Source: an uncultured Eubacteriales bacterium (GTDB lineage: Bacteria > Bacillota > Clostridia > Oscillospirales > Acutalibacteraceae). Taken from it: a stretch of DNA of 64,000 nucleotides. The notes beneath the pieces were generated by a model. The model saw only the letters and a program-made list of their open reading frames with translations, did not search any database and was not told where the DNA came from. The stretch spans positions 124,001-188,000 of the forward strand of contig CAKSLH010000004.1 of the NCBI GenBank assembly GCA_934466515.1. The letters are read 5' to 3'. A program made the position numbers and the translations under genes. This document shows, piece after piece, positions 24,164 to 32,871 of this stretch. How positions within the stretch are numbered: position 1 is the stretch's first letter; each line of letters begins with the position of its first letter.

Positions 24164-25225
24164 GTGTTCGTTATTTCCGCAATAGCTCATGTATGGGGTA
24201 ATGTCTGGCCGTATTTAATAGCGGTGCTGCTTTTCCTGATTCTCATAATAATTCATGAATTCGGCCATTTTATTTCGGCAAAGCTTTTAGGTGTAAGAGT
24301 AAATGAATTCGCGGTAGGCTTCGGCCCTAAGCTTTTTTCAAAGAAAAAGGGCGAAACCGAATATAAGGTAAATTTAATTCCCTTAGGCGGTTACTGCGCC
24401 ATGGAGGGAGAGGACGAGGCAAGCACCGACGAGCGCGCTTTCTGCAATAAATCCGCTTGGAGAAGATTTATAATTGTCGCGATGGGAGCGATATTCAATC
24501 TCTTGCTCGGGCTTATAATTGTGGCAGTGACCCTCGCTCCGTCAAAAAGCTTTGCGACTACTAAAATCGCTGAGTTTGACGAAAATTCGGTAAGCGCAAA
24601 GAGCGGTCTTGAAAAGGACGATGAGATTTTAGAGGTTGACGGAAGAAAAATCTTTACAACCTATGATTTAAGCTATGCCTTTACAAATGTTAAGGACGGC
24701 AAAATAGATGTTAAGGTTTTAAGAAACGGCAAGAAAAAGGAAATTAAGGATGTCACCTTTAAAACCGAGGAAGAAAACGGCATAAGCTATTTAAGCGTTG
24801 ATTTCAAGGTCTACGGAAAGAAAAAAACCTTTGTAAGCTTTATCGGGCAGACCTTTAAAATGTCGGCTTCATACTGTGCCGTTATCTATAGATCGCTTTT
24901 TGATTTAATTGGCGGAAAATACGGAATAAGCGCGGTTTCGGGGCCTGTCGGGGTTACGGCGGCAATCGGAAGTGTAGCTAAGCAGAATTTAAGCTCGCTA
25001 TTGCCTATTATGGCGCTTATTACAATAAATTTAGGACTCTTTAATCTTTTGCCCATTCCCGCGCTTGACGGCGGAAGGCTGTTCTTTATCTTAATAGAAA
25101 TGATTACAAGAAAAAAAGTGCCTGCAAAATATGAATCGGCTATCCATGCGGCAGGCTTTATAATTCTTATTCTGTTTATGCTTGGAATTACGGCAAAGGA
25201 TATCTGGTCGCTTATAAAAGGATAA
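24164..25225 (+). CDS. rseP: Site-2 intramembrane zinc protease, RseP/RasP type
   Basis: This protein of about 353 residues has HEFGH (the zinc-binding HExxH) in the first membrane helix and NLLPIPALDGGRL in the last part, with a PDZ domain between (about 125-200). It cleaves membrane-embedded anti-sigma factors and signal-peptide remnants. The annotated GTG at 24164 overlaps the Shine-Dalgarno AAGGGAG with no spacing. The ATT at 24173 has an ideal 8-base spacing and may be the true start. Confidence 0.93.
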   Translation: MFVISAIAHVWGNVWPYLIAVLLFLILIIIHEFGHFISAKLLGVRVNEFAVGFGPKLFSKKKGETEYKVNLIPLGGYCAMEGEDEASTDERAFCNKSAWRRFIIVAMGAIFNLLLGLIIVAVTLAPSKSFATTKIAEFDENSVSAKSGLEKDDEILEVDGRKIFTTYDLSYAFTNVKDGKIDVKVLRNGKKKEIKDVTFKTEEENGISYLSVDFKVYGKKKTFVSFIGQTFKMSASYCAVIYRSLFDLIGGKYGISAVSGPVGVTAAIGSVAKQNLSSLLPIMALITINLGLFNLLPIPALDGGRLFFILIEMITRKKVPAKYESAIHAAGFIILILFMLGITAKDIWSLIKG

Positions 25226-25251
25226 AAATGTAAAAAGGTAAAAAGGAAATA

Positions 25252-26307
25252 ATGTTTGAAAGAAAGTTTACAAAAACCGTAAAGCTGGGGAATGTCCTCA
25301 TAGGCGGAGGAAATCCTGTTTCGGTGCAGTCAATGCTCAATGTGCCTGCACATGATATTAAGGGCAATGCCGCTCAGGCGGCTGCCTTAGAAAAAGCAGG
25401 CTGCGAAATAATAAGAATTTCCGTTCCGGATGCCGAATCGGTAAAAACCTTAGAGGCTGTAAAAAATGCGGTTAATGTGCCGATAGTCGCCGATATTCAT
25501 TTTGACTGGCGGCTTGCGGTCTTAAGCGCCGAGGCAGGAGCGGATAAAATAAGGATAAACCCCGGAAATATCGGGGCTGATGAGCATGTAAAGGCTGTTG
25601 CGGACGCATGCAGAGCTAAAAATATTCCTATAAGAATCGGTGTAAATTCAGGCTCTGTCGAAAAGGGAATTCTTGAAAAATACGGCGCGCCTACAGCCGA
25701 GGCTTTGGTCGAAAGCGGAGCTTATCATATATCCTTGCTTCATAAGTTCGATTTTGACGATATAGTTTTATCGCTTAAATCGTCCGATACAAAAATCATG
25801 TTTGACGCCTACCGTCTCGCAAGCGAGAGGTTTGACTGTCCTCTTCATTTAGGCGTTACCGAGGCAGGAACACAGCGTTTCGGAACTCTGCGCTCCGCCG
25901 CGGGAATAGGGGGACTGCTGCTCAGCGGAATAGGCGATACGATAAGGGTATCTCTTACCGATGACCCGATTAAAGAGGTTGAAACGGGAATAGATATTTT
26001 AAAGGCGGTAGGGCTTAAAAAGGACGGAATAAGGTTTGTTTCCTGCCCTACCTGCGGAAGAACCTCCATTGACCTTATAAATATCGCAAAGCAGGCAGAA
26101 ATCAGGTTTAAAAACATAAATAAAAATATCACCGTTGCGGTGATGGGATGTGTTGTAAACGGTCCGGGAGAAGCAAAAGAAGCCGATATAGGAATTGCGG
26201 GCGGAAAAAAATGCGGTGTGCTTTTTAAAAACGGGAAAATACTTAAAAGCAATATTCCGGAAAGTAAGCTTCTTGACGCTCTGGCTGAAGAAATCGAAAA
26301 AATGTAA
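25252..26307 (+). CDS. ispG: 4-hydroxy-3-methylbut-2-enyl diphosphate synthase
   Basis: This 351-residue [4Fe-4S] MEP-pathway enzyme has a TIM-barrel start (VSVQSMLNVP, DIHFDWRLA, RINPGNIG) and the cluster-binding part with CPTCGRTSIDL and MGCVVNGPGEAKEADIGIAGG. The length fits the short bacterial form. It lies in the same operon as dxr. Shine-Dalgarno AAAAAGGAA. Confidence 0.96.
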   Translation: MFERKFTKTVKLGNVLIGGGNPVSVQSMLNVPAHDIKGNAAQAAALEKAGCEIIRISVPDAESVKTLEAVKNAVNVPIVADIHFDWRLAVLSAEAGADKIRINPGNIGADEHVKAVADACRAKNIPIRIGVNSGSVEKGILEKYGAPTAEALVESGAYHISLLHKFDFDDIVLSLKSSDTKIMFDAYRLASERFDCPLHLGVTEAGTQRFGTLRSAAGIGGLLLSGIGDTIRVSLTDDPIKEVETGIDILKAVGLKKDGIRFVSCPTCGRTSIDLINIAKQAEIRFKNINKNITVAVMGCVVNGPGEAKEADIGIAGGKKCGVLFKNGKILKSNIPESKLLDALAEEIEKM

Positions 26308-26324
26308 AAGAAAGAGGATACATA

Positions 26325-29300
26325 ATGCTTAAATTTTCGGAGGTATTTGAAAATTTAACAGATGAAAATACTTCATCGGCACTTAAAAACGCCGAGCTGT
26401 CTTTATGCGATTTAAATACCGAAAGCAGAACTCTTGACATAACGCTTGAAATGCTGAGTTATGTATCAAAAAAGGAGCTTGAAGGGCTTAAATCAAAGCT
26501 TTTAAGCGTTTACAGGCTAAAAGGGGTAAATATGAAATCACATTTTGCGCCCGAAGCCTTCAGCATTGATGCCTGCTCGGATATATGCGAAAGCATTAAG
26601 GCTAAAAATGCCGCCGTAAACGGGTATCTAAACTCTGCTTTGTTCTCGGTTTCGGGAGACGAGGTCACGGTAACCTTAAAATTCGGCGGGCTTAACACCC
26701 TTAAAAGCTGCGGATTTTGCGAAAAATTTTCGGTTTTGGCGCATGAGATGTTTTCAAGAAATATCAAGGTTTTGTTTGACGGTCAGGAAGAGGATGTGGA
26801 AATAGAGCTGCCGCCTGCTCCTGCACCCGTGCAGTCCTTTAACAGAGACTCGGAAAGAAAATCCGAGGAAAAGCCCAAAGAGGTTAAATTCGAGGCAAGG
26901 TCGGACAAGCCCGAAAACGGACTTGTTTATCTTGATAATCCTCAGGTTATCTACGGCCCGAGAAATATTGACACGAATATAAAGCAGATGATTGACGTTA
27001 CCGAGGAGGATACTAAAATCTGCTGCTTCGGCGAGGTATTTTCGAGGGAAGACCGAAAGATAAATACAAGAAACGGCGAAAGGGTAATAGTTAAATTCAA
27101 TTTCAGCGACCATACGAATGCGCTTAGCGTAAGTATGTTTGTAAATCCCCAGAAGCTGTCGGCTCTGAGCCCTGTAAAGGACGGAGCGTATATTTTAATA
27201 AACGGCGATTATAAGTATGACGATTATAAAAAATCCTTTGTCGTAGACCCGAAAAGCATTGCGCTTCTTCAAAAGTATGAGGAAACCGACGATTATGAGG
27301 GCGAAAAGCGCGTTGAGCTTCACTGCCATACCAATATGTCCGCAAAGGACGCGGTTTCAAGTGCGGGCGATATTATAAACTGCGCCTATAAGTGGGGTCA
27401 TAAAGCTATTGCCATAACCGACCACGGCGTAGTTCAGAGCTATCCTGCGGCAGCGGCTGCCGTAAGCGCAATCCGCAAAAAGGGCGGAGAGTTCAAGGTT
27501 ATTTACGGCGTCGAGAGCTATTTTATCGACGATACAAGGCACGATATTTCGGGTCTTAACACAAAGCAGATTGCAAAGCTCAGAAATCATCAGATAATTC
27601 TTGTAAAGAACCTTACAGGGCTTAAAAATCTTTATAAAATTGTTTCAAACGCGCATCTTGAAAATTTCCACGGCAGACCTATCACCTTAAGGAGCGTATT
27701 AGACGAGCACCGCGAGGGACTTATCGTCGGAACTGCCTGCGAGCAGGGCGAGCTTTATAAGGCGATAGTCGACGGGGCGGACGATGAAGAGCTAAAAAAA
27801 ATAGCCTCTTATTATGATTATCTTGAAATTCAGCCGCTCGGCAATAATGAATTTATGGTAAGAGAATCATCTCTTCCCGATAAGGTAAGCGAAAAAACAG
27901 GCGCGGTTACAAAGGTAAACCGCTTTAAGCATGTTAAAAGCCTTGAGGTTATAAAGAATTTCAACCGCAAGGTAGTTGAAATTGCGGATGCGCTCGGAAA
28001 ACCCGTTGTAGCAACAGGAGACGTTCATTTTCTCCACCCGAGCGACGGAATTATCCGTCAGATAGTTATGGCGGGACAGGGCTTTGACGATATAGAAAAT
28101 CAGGCTCCGCTCTATTTTAAGACCACCTCCGAAATGCTGTCAAATTTCGATTATTTCGGAGACAGGGCAAAGGAATTTGTAATAGATAACCCGAATAAAA
28201 TCGCCGAAATGGTATCGGGAGACGTTATCCCCGTACCCGAGGGCAATTATCCGCCGGTTATCGAGGGCTCCGATCAGCTCTTAGAGCAGATCTGTTGGGA
28301 TAACGCCCATAGAATTTACGGTGACGAGCTTCCCGAAATAGTTGAAAAAAGGCTTAAAAAAGAGCTTGATTCAATTATCAAAAACGGATTTTCAATTATG
28401 TATATTTCCGCTCAGAAGCTTGTTGCCTACAGCGAAAAGCAAGGATATCTTGTTGGATCGCGAGGCTCTGTAGGCTCTTCCTTCGTTGCGACAATGGCGG
28501 GAATTTCCGAGGTTAACCCGTTAGCACCGCATTATGTCTGCCCGAAATGCAGATACAGCGAGTTTTTCACCGACGGCTCGGTAGGCTCGGGCTTTGATTT
28601 GCCCGAGAAGGATTGCCCTGTCTGCGGAGCAAGGCTCAACCGCAACGGACACGATATTCCGTTCGAAACCTTCTTGGGCTTTAAGGGCGATAAGGTTCCT
28701 GATATCGACCTTAATTTCTCCGATGAGGTTCAAAACGAGGTTCAGGAGTACACAAAAACGCTTTTCGGAGCAGGAAACGTTTTTAAGGCGGGAACAATTT
28801 CCACAATCGCCGAAAAAACGGCTTACGGCTTTGCTAAGGCATACTGCGAGAAAACAGGCAGGATATTAAGCCCCGCAGAGCTTGACAGGCTTGCAAAAAG
28901 CGTTGAAGAGGCAAAGGTCAAAACGACTACGGGTCAGCACCCCGCAGGAATGATAATAGTGCCAAACGGCATGGAAATTTATGATTTCTGTCCTGTTCAG
29001 CACCCTGCGGACGATGTTAAGAGCGATATCATAACCACTCATTTCGATTTCCATTCTATTCATGATACAATTCTTAAGCTTGATGAACTCGGACATGTTA
29101 TTCCTACTACATATAAATACTTAGAGGAGTATTCGGGAATTCCGGTAAGCGATGTTTCGATGTCCGACCCCGAGGTTTACAGTCTTTTCTCCTCTACAAA
29201 GGCGCTCGGCGTTGAGCCTGAGGATATAGATTCTCAAAACGGCACCTTCTGTCTGCCCGAATTCGGCACAAAATTTGTCCGTGAAATGCTTATGGACTGT

Positions 29301-30149
29301 AAGCCGAAAAACTTTGCAGACCTTTTGCAGATTTCGGGTCTTTCTCACGGTACGGATGTTTATTTGGGCAACGCAAAGGACCTTATTGATAACGGCACCT
29401 GTACGATTTCAGAGGTTATCGGAACGCGTGACAATATAATGGTATACCTCATTCATCAGGGAATGGACGAGGGAAGAGCGTTTAAGATAACAGAAACTGT
29501 CCGTAAGGGACTTGTCGCTAAAGGAAAGGTTTCAAAAGAGGACTGGGCGGCAATGGAGGACGATATGAGGGCGGTAAATGTCCCCGAATGGTATATCCAG
29601 AGCTGTTATAAGATAAAGTATATGTTCCCTAAGGCTCATGCCGCGGCGTATGTTATTTCGGCGCTGAGGGTTGCTTGGTATAAGGTTCATAAGCCGCTTG
29701 AATTCTACTGCGCGTATTTTACCGCAAGACCCGAGGATGTCGATGTCGAGGTGCTTATGGGCGGAAGAGAATCTGTTAAAAGATATCTGCGCGAAATTAA
29801 GGCAAAGGGTAAGGAAGCCAGCAAAAAAGAGCTTGATGTTTATGATAATATGCTTATATTCAATGAAATGATGGCAAGAGGCATTGAGGTGCTTCCTATA
29901 GATATCAAAAAATCTCAGGCTATGAAATATGTTCCCGAAAACGGGAAAATGAGACTTCCCTTCGGTGCTCTTTCGGGTGTCGGAGAAAAAGCGGCTTATT
30001 CTATATATGAAGCCGCGCAAAAGGGCGATTTCGTTTCAAGAGAGGATCTTATTCTTGAATCGGGAGTTTCAAAAACCGTTATTCAAAAGCTCGGCGAGCT
30101 CGGCGCTTTAAGCGATATTCCCGAAACAAATCAGATTTCGATGTTTTAA
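26325..30149 (+). CDS. polC: PolC-type DNA polymerase III alpha subunit lacking the exonuclease domain
   Basis: This 1274-residue replicative polymerase has an N-terminal domain (1-200), an OB domain (about 227-315), a PHP domain starting at ELHCHTNMS (331), a Zn motif CPKC/CPVC (739-767), palm aspartates D793 and D795 in VPDIDLNFS, and the HhH and C-terminal clamp motif QISMF. PolC normally carries a roughly 165-residue DnaQ-type exonuclease inside PHP, after YGVESYF. Here residues 403-422 pass straight to the second PHP half, and no DxE-type exonuclease motif is present. The total is 163 residues shorter than B. subtilis PolC. All nine candidate PHP metal ligands are present (H333, H335, D342, H367, E397, H422, C472, D566, H568). 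Confidence 0.96.
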   Translation: MLKFSEVFENLTDENTSSALKNAELSLCDLNTESRTLDITLEMLSYVSKKELEGLKSKLLSVYRLKGVNMKSHFAPEAFSIDACSDICESIKAKNAAVNGYLNSALFSVSGDEVTVTLKFGGLNTLKSCGFCEKFSVLAHEMFSRNIKVLFDGQEEDVEIELPPAPAPVQSFNRDSERKSEEKPKEVKFEARSDKPENGLVYLDNPQVIYGPRNIDTNIKQMIDVTEEDTKICCFGEVFSREDRKINTRNGERVIVKFNFSDHTNALSVSMFVNPQKLSALSPVKDGAYILINGDYKYDDYKKSFVVDPKSIALLQKYEETDDYEGEKRVELHCHTNMSAKDAVSSAGDIINCAYKWGHKAIAITDHGVVQSYPAAAAAVSAIRKKGGEFKVIYGVESYFIDDTRHDISGLNTKQIAKLRNHQIILVKNLTGLKNLYKIVSNAHLENFHGRPITLRSVLDEHREGLIVGTACEQGELYKAIVDGADDEELKKIASYYDYLEIQPLGNNEFMVRESSLPDKVSEKTGAVTKVNRFKHVKSLEVIKNFNRKVVEIADALGKPVVATGDVHFLHPSDGIIRQIVMAGQGFDDIENQAPLYFKTTSEMLSNFDYFGDRAKEFVIDNPNKIAEMVSGDVIPVPEGNYPPVIEGSDQLLEQICWDNAHRIYGDELPEIVEKRLKKELDSIIKNGFSIMYISAQKLVAYSEKQGYLVGSRGSVGSSFVATMAGISEVNPLAPHYVCPKCRYSEFFTDGSVGSGFDLPEKDCPVCGARLNRNGHDIPFETFLGFKGDKVPDIDLNFSDEVQNEVQEYTKTLFGAGNVFKAGTISTIAEKTAYGFAKAYCEKTGRILSPAELDRLAKSVEEAKVKTTTGQHPAGMIIVPNGMEIYDFCPVQHPADDVKSDIITTHFDFHSIHDTILKLDELGHVIPTTYKYLEEYSGIPVSDVSMSDPEVYSLFSSTKALGVEPEDIDSQNGTFCLPEFGTKFVREMLMDCKPKNFADLLQISGLSHGTDVYLGNAKDLIDNGTCTISEVIGTRDNIMVYLIHQGMDEGRAFKITETVRKGLVAKGKVSKEDWAAMEDDMRAVNVPEWYIQSCYKIKYMFPKAHAAAYVISALRVAWYKVHKPLEFYCAYFTARPEDVDVEVLMGGRESVKRYLREIKAKGKEASKKELDVYDNMLIFNEMMARGIEVLPIDIKKSQAMKYVPENGKMRLPFGALSGVGEKAAYSIYEAAQKGDFVSREDLILESGVSKTVIQKLGELGALSDIPETNQISMF

Positions 30150-30166
30150 AAATTAAAAAAATTTTT

Positions 30167-30210
30167 CGCTCAAATCCTTATATATAAAGGGTTTGAGCGA
30201 TTTTGTTTTT
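30167..30210 (+). terminator. Terminator after polC
   Basis: CGCTCAAATCCTT pairs with AAGGGTTTGAGCG (one mismatch-like G-T), followed by ATTTTGTTTTT. Confidence 0.8.
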
Positions 30211-30239
30211 AAAAAATCCGACTTTTTTATAAAAAAAGG

Positions 30240-30297
30240 TTGCAATTTTGTAACTTTTAGGTATAATAGAAGATGTGAGTTGTTACAAAGCTGTAAC
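30240..30297 (+). promoter_or_regulatory. Promoter and dyad upstream of the M23 peptidase
   Basis: TTGCAA (30240-30245), 16 bases, TATAAT (30262-30267). Downstream is an inverted repeat GTTACA-AAGC-TGTAAC (30282-30297), and a half-site TGTAAC occurs within the spacer. This could be an operator. Confidence 0.65.
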
Positions 30298-30339
30298 CTT
30301 TAAATTTTATGAAAGGAGTAATGCCTTATCTTTAACGAT

Positions 30340-31557
30340 GTGTTTTCTTGGATTTCAGAGCTTACCGCTCCGTACAGAAAAAAGCTCAGCGCTTTAAGCA
30401 CCGCTATGCGCGTTCTTATATTTGCGTCGGTTTCGGCTTTGGCGGTATTTATAAGTATTGCCGCTGTAGGCGCAAGGTTTGCTTATAAGGTCAGCTTAGA
30501 AGGCGAATATATCGCAACAGTTAAAAGCAAGGAGCAGTTCAAGGCTGCTGTTAATATCGTCAAAGAAAAGGTTACCGGAGACAATGTCGAGTCAAAGGTA
30601 AGCACTCCCGAATATTCCGCGGTTATAGCTCTTAATAATGATATTGATTCAAATCAGAATGTTGCAGAGGCAATAATCGAAAAAACAGAGGATATCGTTT
30701 TAGCAAGCGATATTAAAATCGAGGGCACGGAAATCGGCTATGTCAATAAAGACGAGCTTCAGTCTGTTATTGATGGTATCTATGCCGCGAAGGCTCCCGA
30801 GGGCAGTACATGCAGCTTTGTCGAGAATGTCGAAATTTCGGACGGTTACTGTCTTGCAAGCGAGGTTGCCGATGCAGAAGAAGCGGCGCAGATGCTTTCG
30901 GGTCTTAATGTTAAAGCCGTTGCAACCGTTGTAACCGATATTGAAACAGGATTTAAAACCGTTACTAAGAAAACAAATACCCAGACCGTTGACTATCAGC
31001 AGATAGAGGTTGAGGGCAAGAAGGGCTTAAGAAGAGTAACGGACGAAATAGTTTATTTAAACGGCGAGGAGCAGGCGAGAACCTGCGTTTCCGATGAGGT
31101 TTTAAGCACACCCGTCGATCAAGTTGTTGTAGTAGGAACCGCTAAGACAAGCGCCACCGCCGCTCAGATGAAGATCGCAAAAAGCTCAGGCTTTATTTTC
31201 CCTCTTCCTAACGGAGTATGGCAGATAAGCTGTTATTACGGCAGCGGCGGCCATAAGGGTATAGATTTAAGAGCGCCGAGAGGAACTCAGGTATTTGCGG
31301 TAGCGTCAGGTAAGGTAGTATTTTCGGGCTATGACGGGTCTTACGGAAACTGTATCAGGATTGACCACGGAAACGGACTTGTAACCACCTATGCGCATGC
31401 TTCTCAGCTTTGCGCAAGAGTAGGCGAAACCGTAAACGCAGGCGAGGTAATCGCCTTGGTCGGCAGTACCGGTTATTCCACGGGAAATCACCTGCATTTT
31501 GAAGTCAATTGCTCGGGAACAAGAGTAAATCCCGCACCGTTTATCGGAATATCATAA
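30340..31557 (+). CDS. Membrane-anchored M23 peptidase with G5 domain
   Basis: This 405-residue protein has one membrane helix (about 24-45), an extended extracytoplasmic region, a G5 domain (about 218-270; VDYQQIEVEGKKGLRR) and a C-terminal LytM/M23 peptidase domain with zinc ligands in HKGIDLRAP and HLHFEV. It probably cleaves or regulates peptidoglycan cross-bridges. The start is uncertain: GTG at 30340 is 21 bases from AAAGGAG. An ATC at 30328 has 9-base spacing, and a four-codon frame (ATG at 30321, TAA at 30333) lies between. Confidence 0.9.
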   Translation: MFSWISELTAPYRKKLSALSTAMRVLIFASVSALAVFISIAAVGARFAYKVSLEGEYIATVKSKEQFKAAVNIVKEKVTGDNVESKVSTPEYSAVIALNNDIDSNQNVAEAIIEKTEDIVLASDIKIEGTEIGYVNKDELQSVIDGIYAAKAPEGSTCSFVENVEISDGYCLASEVADAEEAAQMLSGLNVKAVATVVTDIETGFKTVTKKTNTQTVDYQQIEVEGKKGLRRVTDEIVYLNGEEQARTCVSDEVLSTPVDQVVVVGTAKTSATAAQMKIAKSSGFIFPLPNGVWQISCYYGSGGHKGIDLRAPRGTQVFAVASGKVVFSGYDGSYGNCIRIDHGNGLVTTYAHASQLCARVGETVNAGEVIALVGSTGYSTGNHLHFEVNCSGTRVNPAPFIGIS

Positions 31558-31595
31558 AAAAGGGGACTGTAATCAAAATTACAGTCCCTTTAAAA
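31556..31595. terminator. Terminator between the M23 peptidase and the small lipoprotein
   Basis: AAGGGACTGTAAT-type arms (AAGGGGACTGTAAT and ATTACAGTCCCTT) pair across CAAA, followed by a T/A run on either side. Confidence 0.8.
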
Positions 31596-31599
31596 TATC

Positions 31600-31720
31600 T
31601 TATAAATTTATACTTGACATCTGCGGCTTCGCCGTTTCGTCGGGAATGCGCTGTCTGCAGCCGGCAAGCATAAATAAAACGCTTAATAAAGTTAAAAAAA
31701 GTGCAATAAGTTTTTTCATT
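31600..31720 (-). pseudogene. Small lipoprotein gene with an apparent one-base frameshift
   Basis: Minus strand: GAGGT, 8 bases, then ATG at 31720, reading MKKLIALFLTLLS. After that the frame must shift by one base (at AGCGG, near 31680) to read VLFMLAGC, a lipobox, and RQRIPDETAKPQMSSINL before TAA at 31600-31602. The result would be a 39-residue lipoprotein with signal peptide and LAGC cleavage site. Either the gene is newly broken or the assembly has one extra base. Confidence 0.65.
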
Positions 31721-31803
31721 TTAAATTACCTCACATTTATTATTGCGTGTCTTTATTATACTTTAAAAAAATAATTTTTCAATACATTTCGGGAGAAAAA
31801 ATT

Positions 31804-32352
31804 ATGAAATTGATGATAGTGTCGGATATTCACGGCAGTGCTTATTACTTGGATTTGCTTTTAAAATGCTTTGATACCGAAAAGCCCGACAGGCTTTTGC
31901 TTTTAGGGGATATTCTGTATCACGGACCGAGAAACGATCTGCCGGAGGGCTATAATCCGAAAGAGGTTGCAAAAAAGCTTAATCTTATAAAGAATTCTCT
32001 TCTTTGCGTCAGGGGAAACTGCGACAGCGAGGTTGACCAAATGATGCTTGAATTCCCGATTTTAGCGGATTATGCTTATGTTTCTGCGGACGGACTTGAT
32101 ATCTTTGCTACCCACGGCCATATTTTCAATAAGGCTTCTCTTCCTCCTCTTAAGCCCGATGATATTCTTCTTCACGGGCATACACATGTCACCGCATTTG
32201 AAAAATTCGGCGAAAACAATTATTATATAAACCCGGGCTCCGTTTCAATTCCTAAAGAAAATACAAAGCGAGGATATTTAATCCTTGAAAACCGTACTTT
32301 TATTTTCAAGGATTTAAACTCAAACGTATTTAAAACAGAAAAAATAAAATAA
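31804..32352 (+). CDS. yfcE: Metallophosphoesterase (YfcE family)
   Basis: This 182-residue calcineurin-like phosphodiesterase has VSDIHGS, LLLGDILYHGP, VRGNCDSEVD, FATHGHIF and LHGHTHV, which together supply the two-metal site. The length matches E. coli YfcE (184). I chose the ATG at 31804 after GGGAGAAA instead of an upstream in-frame start without a Shine-Dalgarno. Monocistronic, with a convergent terminator. Confidence 0.92.
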   Translation: MKLMIVSDIHGSAYYLDLLLKCFDTEKPDRLLLLGDILYHGPRNDLPEGYNPKEVAKKLNLIKNSLLCVRGNCDSEVDQMMLEFPILADYAYVSADGLDIFATHGHIFNKASLPPLKPDDILLHGHTHVTAFEKFGENNYYINPGSVSIPKENTKRGYLILENRTFIFKDLNSNVFKTEKIK

Positions 32353-32358
32353 AAAATT

Positions 32359-32388
32359 AAGAGCCGCAGTTTAAACTGCGGCTCTTTT
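32359..32388. terminator. Convergent terminator
   Basis: AAGAGCCGCAGTTT and AAACTGCGGCTCTT form a perfect palindrome ending in a T run, serving yfcE and the leftward small P-loop gene. Confidence 0.75.
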
Positions 32389-32409
32389 GCTTATGTTCTG
32401 AAATTCAAA

Positions 32410-32817
32410 TCAGAATTTCTCGGCATACTTGAATGCTTCAGCCGGAATATCCTTTTCATCGCATGAAACGGTGAATGTAAAGTCAACATCTTCAATGGAA
32501 GAAAGTCTCTTTAAGAAGGCGGTAAATTCATTTAAATCTCTGCTGCCGATTCTTAAGGTTGCGTCACCGAATATATTTGTAATATCATGGTTTGAATTCT
32601 TAAGAGTAACGAGCATTGCGTAATACTCACCGTATCCCGAAATTCCGAGCGCGTCAGCGTCGATAAGTCTTGCCTTGTGAGTTACAGAGAAAGTAAGCGT
32701 ATCGCCCTTTTCTATGCAAACAACATTACCTAAGCTTTTCTCTGCGGTTTCGTTAACAACATCAACTAATTTTTTTGTTTTTCCCGAACCCTTGTTCCCG
32801 ATGATAAGCTTGATCAT
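32410..32817 (-). CDS. Small P-loop ATP-binding protein
   Basis: This 135-residue protein starts MIKLIIGNKGSGKTKKL, a Walker A motif. A possible Walker B is weak (FTFTVSCDE). The start is the ATG at 32817, 4 bases after AAGGAGTTGT. It lies downstream of pgi, separated by a GC-rich hairpin (CCGCGGC/GCCGCGG). I do not recognise a specific function; related small proteins in Clostridia are annotated only as ATP-binding. Confidence 0.75.
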   Translation of the reverse strand: MIKLIIGNKGSGKTKKLVDVVNETAEKSLGNVVCIEKGDTLTFSVTHKARLIDADALGISGYGEYYAMLVTLKNSNHDITNIFGDATLRIGSRDLNEFTAFLKRLSSIEDVDFTFTVSCDEKDIPAEAFKYAEKF

Positions 32818-32871
32818 TTTAACAACTCCTTTATTATAACCGCGGCTTTTGCCGCCGCGGATGTTTAACAA

